Positions 37,598 to 47,489 of a stretch of DNA of 64,000 nucleotides are shown here, piece by piece. Within the stretch, counting starts at the first letter, position 1; every line of letters starts with the position of its first letter. A program made the translations under genes and the position numbers. The notes beneath the pieces are model-generated. The model had not been told where the DNA came from. It made no database searches and saw only the letters and a program-made list of their open reading frames with translations. The DNA comes from Deltaproteobacteria bacterium. GTDB lineage: Bacteria > Desulfobacterota > Desulfuromonadia > Geobacterales > Geobacteraceae. Location: positions 124,001 to 188,000 of the forward strand of contig SBEG01000001.1 of the NCBI GenBank assembly GCA_009668975.1, read 5' to 3'.

Positions 37598-38461
37598 TTA
37601 CCTGTCCCGGAGAAAAGAGCTGATTTCTGAATAGGTTTCCTCGGGGCGTTCTTCGTGGGGGTTATGCCCGCATTTTTCGAGAACCCTCAACCGGGAACCG
37701 GAAAGATCTCTCTGAAGTCGCTGTCCGAGGCTCAGCCGGACATTCCGGTCTTCCGCCCCCCAGATAATCAGAACGGGTAATCTCAAGCAGCGATAGCTCT
37801 CCTCGATCTGTGCATACGCTTCCGGTTCAATGGCCTTCACCGTTGCCCGTAGGGCATAGGCAATCCCCTTTCCGCGAAAATAGCTTGTATAGCGCTCGAA
37901 CCTCTCGGCAGTTATCGCGGACTTATCGAAGAAAACTCTCTCAAGGACTCCCTGGACAAGCATCCGTGCCGGCATCAGCCGGAGAAACAGTGGCCCGAGC
38001 GGCGACCTGAGCTTGCGGAAAAATTTCGGGAGCCGCTGCGGATATGCCGCGGAATCAATGAGGACAAGCTTGTCCACGCGAAAAGCGCCACCGTCCATGC
38101 CGGCATCGATACAGACCCGGAGAGCCACGGCTCCGCCCAAAGAATGACCGACTAACACCAGGGAGCGAAATTCTTTGTCGAGGATAAACGCTTTTACCAA
38201 TTCAGCCTGATCTTCGATGGAATAGGCGCCATCTTTCGGCTTCGCGGAGAGGCCGAAACCTTTCAAGTCAAGGAGGAAAAGAGTATATTCCTCACCAGGG
38301 AACAGTTCTGCCAGTTCCTGCCAGGTTGTGGAAGAGGACGCAAATCCGTGCAGGAACAGGATTGGCAAAGGTCCCTGGCCAAGCGTCCGGTAATGGATGG
38401 ATAGTGTACCGGCAAAGCTGAAAAAACTATCCGAAGACATGTTCTTCCGGTGTCCCGCCAT
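37598..38461 (-). CDS. Alpha/beta hydrolase
   Basis: The 287-residue protein has the alpha/beta hydrolase fold: oxyanion loop LFLHGFASSSTTW, nucleophile elbow VGHSLGGAVAL (Ser), the acid in IWGAEDRNV and the catalytic His in CGHNPHEERPE. The substrate is unknown; esterase or acyl-transfer roles are both possible. Its first ATG overlaps the stop of the heptosyltransferase gene (TAATG), so it is coupled to the LPS genes. A second ATG at 38440 is an alternative. Repeat B copy 3 touches its 3' end. Confidence 0.86.
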   Translation of the reverse strand: MAGHRKNMSSDSFFSFAGTLSIHYRTLGQGPLPILFLHGFASSSTTWQELAELFPGEEYTLFLLDLKGFGLSAKPKDGAYSIEDQAELVKAFILDKEFRSLVLVGHSLGGAVALRVCIDAGMDGGAFRVDKLVLIDSAAYPQRLPKFFRKLRSPLGPLFLRLMPARMLVQGVLERVFFDKSAITAERFERYTSYFRGKGIAYALRATVKAIEPEAYAQIEESYRCLRLPVLIIWGAEDRNVRLSLGQRLQRDLSGSRLRVLEKCGHNPHEERPEETYSEISSFLRDR

Positions 38462-39504
38462 TAGCCGGCCAAAGCCTTTTCAACAGCCTTCGTCATGGAC
38501 TCGACGGTAATGCTTCGGCGGCATTCTTCGTCTTTATCACATTCGGTACGGAAACAGGAAGTACAGCTAAGGGGTGACTGGACAATGACGTGGCACGCGC
38601 CACGGGGGCCGCTCCGTTTACCGTCGCTGGCCCGGTAGAGCGAGACCGTGGGAGTGCCCACCGCGGCAGCGATGTGTGTCGGACCGGTATCCCCGCCCAC
38701 GACCAGATCGACTTTTTTCAACAGGGCGGTCAATCCCTTCAGGGAGTAGCGATCGAGGATCCTTGCGCCCGTGCCGATACCGGCGGCAAGTCCGGTTACG
38801 ACGACCCGCTCCGACTCGTTCCCCCAGGACAGCAGAATAGTGGAATCCGGATACTTTTCCAGCAAGGACTTGCCAAGTTGGATCCAACCCTCTTGAAACC
38901 AGAACTTTGTCTGCCAGGTGGTGCCGTAATGAAAAAGGAAGACCAGACCGTCCGAAAGGGTTGAGAGAAGAGCCCCGGCAACCTCATCATCTTCGTGAGA
39001 AGTATGGATATCCGAAGAAAGTTTGAGGGTACTGAAATCTTTGCCAAAGGAGACGCTTACCAGCCTGAGGTATTGATCGGTAATATGATAGTCGTGGCGG
39101 CGAACAGGGACCTGCTGGGTGGTAAAGAGGAGGTTGATTGATTCCTGGAGGGTTTCCTGGCTGAAACCGATGCGATTTTCGGCACCGCTCAACCAGTCCA
39201 CCAGACCGCTTTTCAGGTTGCCCTGGATATCGAAGACCCGATCGTAGTCGCGGGCCTGCAGGGCGTTCCTGACCGCGCGGATCTCGCGGCGGGTCGCTGC
39301 CGAAAAAGGCTTTTTACGCCAGACCTTGGTCCGCACCACATGCAGCTGGCTGATGAGAGGGTTTCCTTCCAGGATATCGCGAAACGGCTCCTCCACCACC
39401 CAATCGACTTCAATGCCGGGCAGCACCTGGTGCAGGTAATCAAGCACCGGCAGGGCATGGATGATATCGCCCAGGGCACTCATTTTCACCACGAGCACCC
39501 TCAC
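38461..39504 (-). CDS. LPS core heptosyltransferase (WaaC-like, GT9)
   Basis: The 347-residue GT9 enzyme has the N-terminal nucleotide-sugar motif VKMSALGDIIHALPVLDYL and the C-terminal donor site VVGGDTGPTHIAAAVGTPT with SGPRG after it. The SALGDIIHALP pattern is typical of heptosyltransferase I (WaaC), which adds the first heptose to Kdo in LPS inner core. The start is GTG at 39504 overlapping the upstream stop (GTGA). C-terminal Cys residues (LSCTSCFRTECDKDEEC) are usual in this group. Confidence 0.87.
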   Translation of the reverse strand: MRVLVVKMSALGDIIHALPVLDYLHQVLPGIEVDWVVEEPFRDILEGNPLISQLHVVRTKVWRKKPFSAATRREIRAVRNALQARDYDRVFDIQGNLKSGLVDWLSGAENRIGFSQETLQESINLLFTTQQVPVRRHDYHITDQYLRLVSVSFGKDFSTLKLSSDIHTSHEDDEVAGALLSTLSDGLVFLFHYGTTWQTKFWFQEGWIQLGKSLLEKYPDSTILLSWGNESERVVVTGLAAGIGTGARILDRYSLKGLTALLKKVDLVVGGDTGPTHIAAAVGTPTVSLYRASDGKRSGPRGACHVIVQSPLSCTSCFRTECDKDEECRRSITVESMTKAVEKALAG

Positions 39505-40517
39505 GGCAGCCGCCCCATGGCCTTCAACATGTCGACCACCGTATCAAAAACCTCGTCCGGGGTAATTCTCTGCATACACTCCAGATCAATCTTGTTGACA
39601 CAGGACTTGGCAACACAGGGAACGCAGGCAAGCTCGTCATGACGGATTACCCGGTGCCCCTCTCCGACCGGACCGGTTCGAAAAGGATCGATGGCGCCAA
39701 AAAGTGCCGCCACCGGCGTCCTCACCGCTGTCGCCATATGCAGAGGACCGGTATCGCCACTTACCAGAACGTCGCAACCGGTGAGAACAGCACCCAGTTG
39801 CAGAAGAGACGTCTTCCCGATGAGATCGAGTGGTTTGCTCTCCATCCCGGCCAGGATGCCCTCGGCCAGGTCGCGCTCGCTGCCGCCGCCCACCAGGATA
39901 ATTCCCGCATCGAGTTTGGAAACAAGGAGGTTGGCCAAAGCCGCAAACTGTTCCGGACTCCAGCATTTGATCCGATTGCTGGCCCCGGGATTCAGCGCGA
40001 TGACAATCTTGCCGGTGATACCATTTTGCCGGAATAGGTCATCAGCAAAATTCTGCTCAGCCGGGCCATAGGAAAGTTCCAGGGAATAGTCGCACTGCTC
40101 CGGACGAATACCGAGGGGAGCCAGGGTCTCCAGGTGGTTTTGCACGGCATGGACAGTTCTGCCCCGTGCCTTATGGTACACCAGGACCCGGCAGGGAAAA
40201 GCCGCGGAAGCCAGCAGCCAGGCCTTTGCATTACTCCGCTGGAAATTCACTACCAGATCATAGCCGGCCGCTCGGATCCGGTTCCACAATTGCAGGAAGG
40301 CCGCCAGGGAACGATGGGCGCCTTTGCGGTCAAAAACAATCGTTTCGGAAATGTGCTGGTTGTGCTGAAACATGGTTGCAGAGGCAGAAGAGCCCAGCAG
40401 GAGGGTGATTCTGGCACCGGGATACTTCAGCGCAAGGGCCCGGACCACCGGCGTCAACTGCAGGAGATCGCCGACCGCACCCGGTTTGATAAGAAGTATG
40501 TTCGAATAGCTCTTCAT
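39501..40517 (-). CDS. LPS core heptosyltransferase (WaaF-like, GT9)
   Basis: The 338-residue GT9 enzyme has IKPGAVGDLLQLTPVVRALA at the start and the donor-site motif VSGDTGPLHMATAVRTPVAALFG with FRTGPVG. It probably adds a further heptose to the LPS core in the cytoplasm. It is the first gene of a coupled three-gene group with the WaaC-like and hydrolase genes. Which heptosyltransferase it is cannot be fixed from motifs alone. Confidence 0.85.
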   Translation of the reverse strand: MKSYSNILLIKPGAVGDLLQLTPVVRALALKYPGARITLLLGSSASATMFQHNQHISETIVFDRKGAHRSLAAFLQLWNRIRAAGYDLVVNFQRSNAKAWLLASAAFPCRVLVYHKARGRTVHAVQNHLETLAPLGIRPEQCDYSLELSYGPAEQNFADDLFRQNGITGKIVIALNPGASNRIKCWSPEQFAALANLLVSKLDAGIILVGGGSERDLAEGILAGMESKPLDLIGKTSLLQLGAVLTGCDVLVSGDTGPLHMATAVRTPVAALFGAIDPFRTGPVGEGHRVIRHDELACVPCVAKSCVNKIDLECMQRITPDEVFDTVVDMLKAMGRLP

Positions 40518-40619
40518 GCAACTCTTTCAGAAATGGAATTAAAATCAGATCAATTTGAGTTTGTCCTGCCGGACAAGCACTGCCCGCCAAAGGGTTACGT
40601 ACTTGACCAACAATTCCCG

Positions 40620-40787
40620 CTAGGAGTCTGTAGGACTTAGGAAATCGAAGTGAAAATTCGGCTGGGCGAGGACAGATTTTGTCGATTTTGCAGGGTAATA
40701 GTTGCTCTATTGCCCAAAAAAGCGGCGAAATTTGGACCGTCCAGACGGATTTGCAGCATATTTACCCTAAGTCCGACAGGCTCCTAG
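40620..40787. mobile_element. Family A element, copy 3 (168 bp), ending on the fba stop codon
   Basis: This copy has the same length and orientation as copy 1. It differs at about ten positions, such as CTAGGAGTCTGTAGGACTT at the left end. Its right-end CTAG supplies the TAG stop of the aldolase gene (40784-40786). It fills the whole gap to the heptosyltransferase gene except about 100 bp. Confidence 0.82.
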
Positions 40788-42079
40788 TCGTCGAAATTCC
40801 CCGCCGGACCCTTATCGGAATTCAGTGTAGCGGCACGGGCCAGGATCTTCTCCTCGGTCCATTCCGCGGGATCTTCCATCCGGGACACTTTCGGCCCGAG
40901 ATCGCCGGAACCCGCCTTCAAAATAGCCGCTATGGCCAGAGGAGCGGTATCCTGGGCATTGAAAACCTCCGTCATCATCCGGTAGGAGAAATCTTCCACC
41001 CGTTTAACCATGCGCTCGCGAATTTCACGGGACTGGGACAGAAGCTTGTTTTCGAACGGCAGGTTCAGATTTTTATAATCACCCGGTTTGTAGCCTTTGG
41101 CGTCGGCATAGGCGACGATCTCCGCCCACAATTCATCGCACATGCCCTCTCCGGCAACCTTGATGAATGAACCGCTCTCATCCAGAATGGCATTACCGTA
41201 ATCATTCACCTCCAGCCCCCAGGAGACCATCTGCAGGGCAGTGGCAACGTTCGCCTTGGTTGTGCGTGTCCCGGCGGCAATCGCCCGGAGACGTTCCGAA
41301 CTGTTCCCGGAAGTGCCATGCTGGGCGCCGGAAACCGCGTATTTTTCCAGAGCCTTATGTATTTCGGCCGTAAGCTCAACCTGGATGCCCTGGTCGCTCG
41401 CTTCGATGCCATGGGTGGTGCCGTTATTGAGGGCGATCCAGTCAGGGAAAATGCCGTGGGCATTGAGGCCCTGAATAAGGAAGAGCGCCTCTTCCTTGGT
41501 GGACAGGCCGTGCTTCCCTTTGATCTCTCCCACTTCCGTTTCCAATGACGCCCAGGAAGGGACATACGCTTTCAAGGCGATACTTGCCAAAAGATTCCGG
41601 TCGTCGGGCAGGTGGGAAGCATCGATGGCAATGGAGGTAATACCGGCATCAAACATGCTGGGAATTTCCACCCGGGCTGACTCAACGTCTTTCTCGTTCT
41701 TGATACCGTAGTGATCCGCGTGAATGGCCACCGGCACGGTAATGCCCAGCTCATTGCAGATGGCATCAACGTGGAGCGCGATGTTCCAGTAGTTAACGGC
41801 ACAGTATGCCTTGGCGCCACCTTCCGACTTGGCGATTTCTATGATGACGGCGGCATCGGCCCGTTGGGCGGCCCTGAGAACCCCGCGGATAATAAAAGTG
41901 TTTCTGCCGTTTGCCGCCATGGCGATGGCATTTCCCTTGGCCAGCATGGCACGGTCGACCACCTTGCCGCTGACAAGAAGCGCCTTCGAATTGGGAAAGA
42001 GTTTTACAATATTTTCAGGCCGTCCGATTTCAACCGCCCTGAGAAAATCATCCTGAACCGCGGATGTTTGTACGCACAT
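40784..42079 (-). CDS. fba: Class II fructose-bisphosphate aldolase
   Basis: The 431-residue zinc aldolase splits or forms fructose-1,6-bisphosphate. Metal and catalytic motifs are AIHADHYG (His ligand and Asp), SIAIDASHLPDD, ALNNGTTHGIE and SGAQHGTSGN (His ligand). It is longer than the about 350 residues of E. coli FbaA, with a C-terminal extension typical of a family branch seen in deltaproteobacteria. A strong AGGAGGTG stands before the ATG. Its stop codon lies in the end of family A copy 3. The exact sugar phosphate (fructose or tagatose) is inferred. Confidence 0.88.
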   Translation of the reverse strand: MCVQTSAVQDDFLRAVEIGRPENIVKLFPNSKALLVSGKVVDRAMLAKGNAIAMAANGRNTFIIRGVLRAAQRADAAVIIEIAKSEGGAKAYCAVNYWNIALHVDAICNELGITVPVAIHADHYGIKNEKDVESARVEIPSMFDAGITSIAIDASHLPDDRNLLASIALKAYVPSWASLETEVGEIKGKHGLSTKEEALFLIQGLNAHGIFPDWIALNNGTTHGIEASDQGIQVELTAEIHKALEKYAVSGAQHGTSGNSSERLRAIAAGTRTTKANVATALQMVSWGLEVNDYGNAILDESGSFIKVAGEGMCDELWAEIVAYADAKGYKPGDYKNLNLPFENKLLSQSREIRERMVKRVEDFSYRMMTEVFNAQDTAPLAIAAILKAGSGDLGPKVSRMEDPAEWTEEKILARAATLNSDKGPAGNFDD

Positions 42080-42440
42080 ATTCGCACCTCCTACTGTCTG
42101 TAAAATTCAAATCTGTCCTGGAATAACGCGCTGAGAAAGGACATGACCATGAGCCAGGCAAATGCCATGCATGAGGTTCCAACATGCTCAAATTGTCAAC
42201 ATGATTGTATATCACGCCGGCTGAGACAATTCAAGTTTGCAAGTTCCTTTTCATCTTCACCGTGCACAGCTCTTGTTTCTGAAAGCAGCGCCGGATTGAT
42301 TTGCGAAGAATATCGGCATATGGTATGTCTACGTATGAGCTATCGTTGACGTCAAGAGGATTTTTCGGAACAGATCCCGCGAATTTCGCCCAACAGTCTC
42401 AAATATGCTTGCCACACGCTACACCTCAGGAGAAACTATT
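42080..42440. other. Region between fba and selU
   Basis: These 360 bases separate divergent genes and must hold both promoters. A 68-codon frame at 42143-42349 has GAAAGGA before its ATG and a C-x2-C-x3-C motif (CSNCQHDC), but codon use is poor and I do not call it a gene. No RNA gene is seen. Confidence 0.4.
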
Positions 42441-43466
42441 TTGACAGCAACGGCAGTTTTCACGGAAGCTCTTCTGGACACGCATTTCCTGGTTGATGTC
42501 CGCACCCCTCTTGAATTCGAGGAGGACCACCTTCCCGGGGCGGTAAACGTCCCGCTCCTGGACAATGACGAACGGGTCGAGATCGGCATTCTTTACAAGC
42601 AGCAGGGTCCGCACCAGGCACGGCTGCGGGGCCTGGAAATGACCGCGGCACGTTTTCCCGCATTGGTAAAAACAATTGCGGATCTGGCCGGTAATCGTCC
42701 GATCCTGGTTTACTGCTGGCGTGGCGGCCTGCGCAGCAAAACGGTGACTTCAATTCTTGACCTGAGCGGTTTTCATGCGGTCCAGCTTCAGGGAGGGTAC
42801 AAAGCATACCGCGCCCATGTCACAGACTATTTCAACGAGTTTCGGCCCAACGGACCCTTGATTGTACTGCATGGTTTAACCGGTTCGGGAAAGACGGCTT
42901 TCCTGCATGCGTTGCCGGGCGACCGCTTTACGATTATCGACCTTGAAGGTCTGGCAAACCACCGAGGGTCGGCTTTTGGCGCGCTTGGCCTTTCCCAAAC
43001 CTTGAGCCAGAAGCATTTTGAAAGCATCCTCTGGAACGCGCTCCGGCAGACACCTCAGGGAAAACCCATTATTCTTGAGGGAGAAAGCCGGAGAATCGGG
43101 AAGATATCCCTACCGGGAAACCTCTATGAAGTCATGGGGGCGAGTAGCAAAATATGGTGCGAGACGTCCCTGGAAACCAGGATCAATCGCCTGATCCACG
43201 AGTACGGTAAAGATGAGTACCGCGAAGAGATGGCCATCGCATTGCTGAGAATCAGGAAAAAACTTGGCGGAGAGAAGTACGAAGAAATTGCCGGGTATTT
43301 GGAAAGCTGGGATATGCCTCTCTTTATGAAAGGTCTGCTGGAAAATTATTATGATAAGGTCTATTACAAGACTCGTGATTGGGTGGAAGAACGGGTTCTT
43401 TCTTTGGATAATTTCGCTGAAGCAACGCTGGAACTGGAAAAGTTTCTCCTGGCCCCGCGGAACTGA
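42441..43466 (+). CDS. selU: tRNA 2-selenouridine synthase SelU (YbbB)
   Basis: The 341-residue enzyme turns 2-thiouridine into 2-selenouridine at tRNA wobble position 34, using selenophosphate. An N-terminal rhodanese domain has the catalytic Cys in VYCWRGGLRSK (about residue 92), and a P-loop domain follows (HGLTGSGKTAFL, about 140). I choose the TTG at 42441 because AGGAG lies about ten bases upstream and it gives the normal family N-terminus; the ATG at 42405 has no ribosome site. It implies selenophosphate synthase elsewhere in the genome. A shared terminator follows. Confidence 0.92.
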   Translation: MTATAVFTEALLDTHFLVDVRTPLEFEEDHLPGAVNVPLLDNDERVEIGILYKQQGPHQARLRGLEMTAARFPALVKTIADLAGNRPILVYCWRGGLRSKTVTSILDLSGFHAVQLQGGYKAYRAHVTDYFNEFRPNGPLIVLHGLTGSGKTAFLHALPGDRFTIIDLEGLANHRGSAFGALGLSQTLSQKHFESILWNALRQTPQGKPIILEGESRRIGKISLPGNLYEVMGASSKIWCETSLETRINRLIHEYGKDEYREEMAIALLRIRKKLGGEKYEEIAGYLESWDMPLFMKGLLENYYDKVYYKTRDWVEERVLSLDNFAEATLELEKFLLAPRN

Positions 43467-43490
43467 TCCCCAGCCAGCTGTTTTCATAAT

Positions 43491-43521
43491 AAAAAGGGCG
43501 TCTACACGAGACGCCCTTTTT
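43491..43521. terminator. Bidirectional terminator between selU and chemoreceptor 1
   Basis: AAAAAGGGCGTC pairs with GACGCCCTTTTT around a seven-base loop. A-run and T-run on either side let it stop both the plus-strand selU and the minus-strand chemoreceptor transcripts. Confidence 0.92.
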
Positions 43522-43546
43522 AGTTACCTCTGAAACCATTTCATAC

Positions 43547-45178
43547 TTAAACCGCCAGTTTGAACGTTCCTACCAGTTGCTGCAACTCTTCGGCAAGCCG
43601 TGAAAGCTGATTTGCGGCCGAAGCGGACTCCTGAGAGCCTTTGGCTGTCTCATGGACAACCTCAGTGATCTGCTGGATATTACTTGTTATCTCATTGGTG
43701 GTGGCAGTCTGCTCTTCAGCGGCAGTAGCTATCTGGTTGATCTGCATGGTAACCGAGTTGGCCTGCTCGAGAATTTCCTGGAGCGCCTGACCGGACCGGG
43801 CCGCATCGGCGGTACCCTTTTCCACTGCACCGACACCCTCCTGCATCGAGGCTACCGCACCTTTGGTCTCCAACTGAATGGCTTTGATCATGGCGCCGAT
43901 TTCCTTGGTGGCTTTGGTGGTCCGTTCCGCGAGTGCCCTGACCTCATCGGCCACAACCGCGAAACCTCGTCCCTGCTCACCGGCACGGGCGGCCTCGATT
44001 GCGGCATTGAGGGCAAGCAGATTGGTCTGATCGGCAATGTCCTCGATGGTGCCGACAATTTCCCCGATCTGGTCGGATCGTGCACCCAGACTTTCCACGG
44101 TCAGGGCGGACTCTTTCACCCTTTCGGCGATCCGGCCCATTTCATCGACCGTTTCCTGGACAACCGCAAAACCCGAGGAAGCAGAATCGCTGGCACGCTG
44201 GGAGCTTTCCACCGCCATCAGGCAGTTACTGGCGATCTCGGAACTGGTGCAGGACATTTCCTCACTGGCCGTTGCCACGGTACCGGCCTGGGAGGCCACT
44301 TCCTCCGCCCCGGTTGCGATCTGTTCGGAGGTAGTATAGAGCTGGGTAGAAGCAGAGGCAACCTGCTCTGCAGTCGACTTGATGGAAGTCACCATGGAGT
44401 GCATCGAATCAAGCATCCGGTTGATGGCATGCCCAAGCTCACCGATCTCGTCCTTGGCAAATATCTTGATCTTGGTAGATAGATCACCATCGGCAACTTT
44501 GCCCATGGCAGCTGAGACTCTGTTGAGACGAGTCACGAAATTGTTGGTAAGATAATACGCCCCGGCCAGTCCGACGAGAACCGCTATACTGCCGAAAATA
44601 ATCATCAGCAGCCTGTTCCGGTTAAAATCACTCTCCGCACTTTGGTAGGCCGCCTTGACATTTTCTTCCTGATAGGAAATCTGGACATCAAAGGTTTTCT
44701 GGAGTTTAATCGTCAGGGGTATCGCTTCTTTCAATAAGACAGAAAGGGCTTCCGCCTTCTTGTTTGCCAGGGCCAGCTCGATGACCCGATTATTTGCCGC
44801 TGCCGCCGGGCCAGCCTCTGCTTTCGATTCCTCGATGAGAGCTATGCCCTTCTCGGTTTTTTCAACCTCGGACAACAGCTTCACATTTTCCCGGTACGTC
44901 GATCTCGCCTCATCAATTTCCTTTTTCAGCCGGGCAAGCTCGTTTACATCACTGACCAGAACCAATCTCTGGACTGAAATCTCCAACTGGTCAAGTGCAT
45001 CCATAGCCCGAAAAGCATAGAGAGTTTTCTGATACTCGCCATTGACGATACCGGCCATGGATTTTTTGACCTTCGCAGAGCTCTGGAGACCAAAAAAGAT
45101 GTTCACAACCATCATCAACAGTATGAAACCAAACACCAACCCCATCTTTGGACCAATTTTCAACTTGGCGAAAATCAT
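43547..45178 (-). CDS. Methyl-accepting chemotaxis protein 1
   Basis: The 543-residue chemoreceptor has a membrane segment (about 12-32), a periplasmic four-helix-bundle ligand domain (about 35-190), a second membrane segment (about 193-215), HAMP (about 216-270) and a long cytoplasmic signalling coiled coil with the hairpin tip [21 protein letters not shown] and [20 protein letters not shown]. There is no C-terminal CheR-binding pentapeptide. The start is ATG 45178 with AGGAGA in front. It is a close paralogue of chemoreceptor 2 and has exactly the same length. Confidence 0.95.
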   Translation of the reverse strand: MIFAKLKIGPKMGLVFGFILLMMVVNIFFGLQSSAKVKKSMAGIVNGEYQKTLYAFRAMDALDQLEISVQRLVLVSDVNELARLKKEIDEARSTYRENVKLLSEVEKTEKGIALIEESKAEAGPAAAANNRVIELALANKKAEALSVLLKEAIPLTIKLQKTFDVQISYQEENVKAAYQSAESDFNRNRLLMIIFGSIAVLVGLAGAYYLTNNFVTRLNRVSAAMGKVADGDLSTKIKIFAKDEIGELGHAINRMLDSMHSMVTSIKSTAEQVASASTQLYTTSEQIATGAEEVASQAGTVATASEEMSCTSSEIASNCLMAVESSQRASDSASSGFAVVQETVDEMGRIAERVKESALTVESLGARSDQIGEIVGTIEDIADQTNLLALNAAIEAARAGEQGRGFAVVADEVRALAERTTKATKEIGAMIKAIQLETKGAVASMQEGVGAVEKGTADAARSGQALQEILEQANSVTMQINQIATAAEEQTATTNEITSNIQQITEVVHETAKGSQESASAANQLSRLAEELQQLVGTFKLAV

Positions 45179-45434
45179 TGTCGTCTCTCCTATCTTCGTT
45201 AAGTCTTTGATGACTGGAACCGGCATCTCCGGCACCAGTTCGTAAACAGCTTGCCACATTCATCAGTGAGACAAACTGTATTTTCTATATTTTTCGTCAA
45301 GTACTGGTCCAACTTAAGCTTATTTTTAATTAAATATCGGAACGTTGATGGGTACAACTTAATACAATGAATGCCTGTCCTGGTAAATTCAAGCAATGCT
45401 CCGCTTTCCTGCATCTCACAACCAAAACAAAAAA

Positions 45435-45467
45435 GAAACAGGGCGCCCAATCGGGACGCCCTGTTTC
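45435..45467 (-). terminator. Terminator after chemoreceptor 2
   Basis: GAAACAGGGCG pairs with CGCCCTGTTTC. On the minus strand a T-rich tract follows (the A-rich bases 45421-45434). It lies 115 bp after the chemoreceptor 2 stop. The rest of the gap between the two receptor genes (45179-45581) shows no gene; it must carry the chemoreceptor 1 promoter. Confidence 0.82.
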
Positions 45468-45581
45468 TACCAATCCAAGTACCACTCTGCAGGTTACGGA
45501 AATATTGGGTGCTAATCTCGTAAAGTTCGCCCCACATCGTGCGAAACACGCAGATGATGAAGCTCCATTGCAGCTTGATTA

Positions 45582-47213
45582 TTATACTGCAAGCTTGAAA
45601 TTGCCCACCAGATGAGTCAGTTCATCGGCCAAACGGGAAAGCTGATTCGCAGCGGAGGCCGACTCCTGGGATCCTTTGGCCGTCTCGTGTACAACATCGG
45701 TAATTTGCTGAATATTATTCGTTATTTCGTTGGTCGTGGCGGTTTGCTGTTCAGCAGCGGTGGCAATCTGGTTGATCTGCATGGTTACCGCATTGGCCTG
45801 CTCCAGAATTTCCTGGAGAGCACTCCCTGACCGTGAAGCATCGGCAGTGCCTTTCTCTACCGCCCGCACCCCTTCCTCCATGGAAGCAACCGCCCCTTTG
45901 GTTTCCAGCTGGATTGCCTTGATCATGGCGCCGATTTCCTTGGTTGCTTTGGTGGTTCGTTCCGCGAGCGCCCGGACCTCATCTGCCACGACCGCGAAGC
46001 CACGGCCCTGCTCACCGGCTCGTGCCGCCTCAATCGCCGCGTTCAACGCCAGCAGATTCGTCTGGTCGGCGATATCTTCAATAGTCCCGACGATTTCGCC
46101 GATCTGGTCGGAGCGCGCACCAAGGCTTTCCACAGTACAGGCCGACTCTTTTACCCGCTCGGCAATGCGTCCCATTTCCTCGACCGTTTCCTGAACAACA
46201 GCAAATCCTGAGGACGCCGAATCACTTGCGCGCTTCGAGCTTTCAACTGCCATCAGGCAATTATTGGCAATCTCCGAACTGGTGCAGGTCATCTCTTCGC
46301 TGGCGGTGGCCACTGTCCCGGCTTGCGCCGCAACTTCTTCCGTGCCGGTGGCGATCTGGTCGGAAGTGGCATAAAGCTGGCTGGAAGCGGAGGCAACCTG
46401 TTCCGCGGTGGACTTGATCGACGCCACCATACCATTAAGAGAGGTCAGCATCCGGTTGATGGCATGACCAAGTTCGCCGATCTCATCTTTGGCAAATATC
46501 TTGATCTGGGTGGAAATATCACCGTCGGCAATTCGCCCCATTGAGGCAGCAACCCGGTTAAGGCGTGTCACAAAATTGCGGGTCAGGAAGATAGCGCCGG
46601 CAAGACCGAGTATGAAGGCCAGCGCTCCAGCTATCATAATCAAAACGCGTTGCCGCTCGTACACCTTAACGGCATTCGCATAGGCAGCCTTGACATTTTC
46701 TTCCTGGAACGCAACCTGCTCCGCAAAGGAGTCCTGGAGCTTTTTCGTCAGCGGAGCTGCCTGACTCATAAAGAAAGTAAAGGCCGCTTCTTTCTTGTTG
46801 GCCAAGGCAAGTTCGACCACTTGGTTATTCGCCGCGGCAGCCAGCTTTGCTTCCGACTTAGAGGCCTCAAGCAGCTTTATACCTTCAGGATCTTTTTCCA
46901 GCTCTTCCAATTTTTTCAGATTCTCACGATAATCCGCCCGAGCCTCCTCAAGCTCCTTTTTCAGGCGCTGAATCTCATTCGGATCACTGACCATAACCAT
47001 TTTCTGAATTGTGATGACCAAACTGTCAAGGGCTTCCATAGCCCCAAAGGCATAGACCGTCTTCTGGTATTCACCCTCTACCAGACCCTCCATCGACTTC
47101 TTTACCGTCGACGTTCCACTGATGCCGAAATAGATGATCAGCAGCATCATGACCAGCACAAATCCGAACACCAGTCCCATCTTTGGTCCAATTCTCATCT
47201 TCGCGAAAATCAT
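45582..47213 (-). CDS. Methyl-accepting chemotaxis protein 2
   Basis: The 543-residue chemoreceptor has the same plan as its neighbour: membrane segments at about 12-32 and 193-215, a four-helix-bundle sensor between them, HAMP, and an almost identical signalling domain. The sensors differ much more ([20 protein letters not shown] versus [20 protein letters not shown] at the start, then wider change), so the ligands probably differ. GGAGG stands five bases before ATG 47213. A terminator separates the two genes, so they are separate units. Confidence 0.95.
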   Translation of the reverse strand: MIFAKMRIGPKMGLVFGFVLVMMLLIIYFGISGTSTVKKSMEGLVEGEYQKTVYAFGAMEALDSLVITIQKMVMVSDPNEIQRLKKELEEARADYRENLKKLEELEKDPEGIKLLEASKSEAKLAAAANNQVVELALANKKEAAFTFFMSQAAPLTKKLQDSFAEQVAFQEENVKAAYANAVKVYERQRVLIMIAGALAFILGLAGAIFLTRNFVTRLNRVAASMGRIADGDISTQIKIFAKDEIGELGHAINRMLTSLNGMVASIKSTAEQVASASSQLYATSDQIATGTEEVAAQAGTVATASEEMTCTSSEIANNCLMAVESSKRASDSASSGFAVVQETVEEMGRIAERVKESACTVESLGARSDQIGEIVGTIEDIADQTNLLALNAAIEAARAGEQGRGFAVVADEVRALAERTTKATKEIGAMIKAIQLETKGAVASMEEGVRAVEKGTADASRSGSALQEILEQANAVTMQINQIATAAEQQTATTNEITNNIQQITDVVHETAKGSQESASAANQLSRLADELTHLVGNFKLAV

Positions 47214-47427
47214 CACTTCCTCCCCGGTTTTTTGACATAACTTTTCCGTTAATGACCCTCATCAAATTCGGAATCATCTGACAAATTTGAAAATCTGATC
47301 TGACAACAAAGCACTAGGTAAAACGTACTCTTAGTCGATCACGATAATCTCTTCGACATTAACCGGAGCAACTTTAATCATATTTTTATGGAAAAATAAT
47401 AATCTTTCGGTTTCGGAGCTTCTGCTC

Positions 47428-47457
47428 AAAAAAAAAAGCGACCCCGTTCAGGGCCGC
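47428..47457 (-). terminator. Terminator after metY
   Basis: GCGACCC and GGGCCGC form a short stem (one mismatch) and a ten-base A-run on the plus strand gives the T-run on the minus strand. It lies 32 bp after the metY stop. Confidence 0.8.
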
Positions 47458-47489
47458 ATTTTTGGGAAAAGCAGTAGATTTGAAGCACT

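Noticed and set aside
37301..37630. Frames in the GGDEF-hydrolase gap
   Set aside because: They run into repeat B copy 3 and show no motif or ribosome site.
42143..42349. 68-codon Cys-containing frame before selU
   Set aside because: It has a modest ribosome site and a CxxC motif but poor codon use and no recognisable family; kept only as a note.
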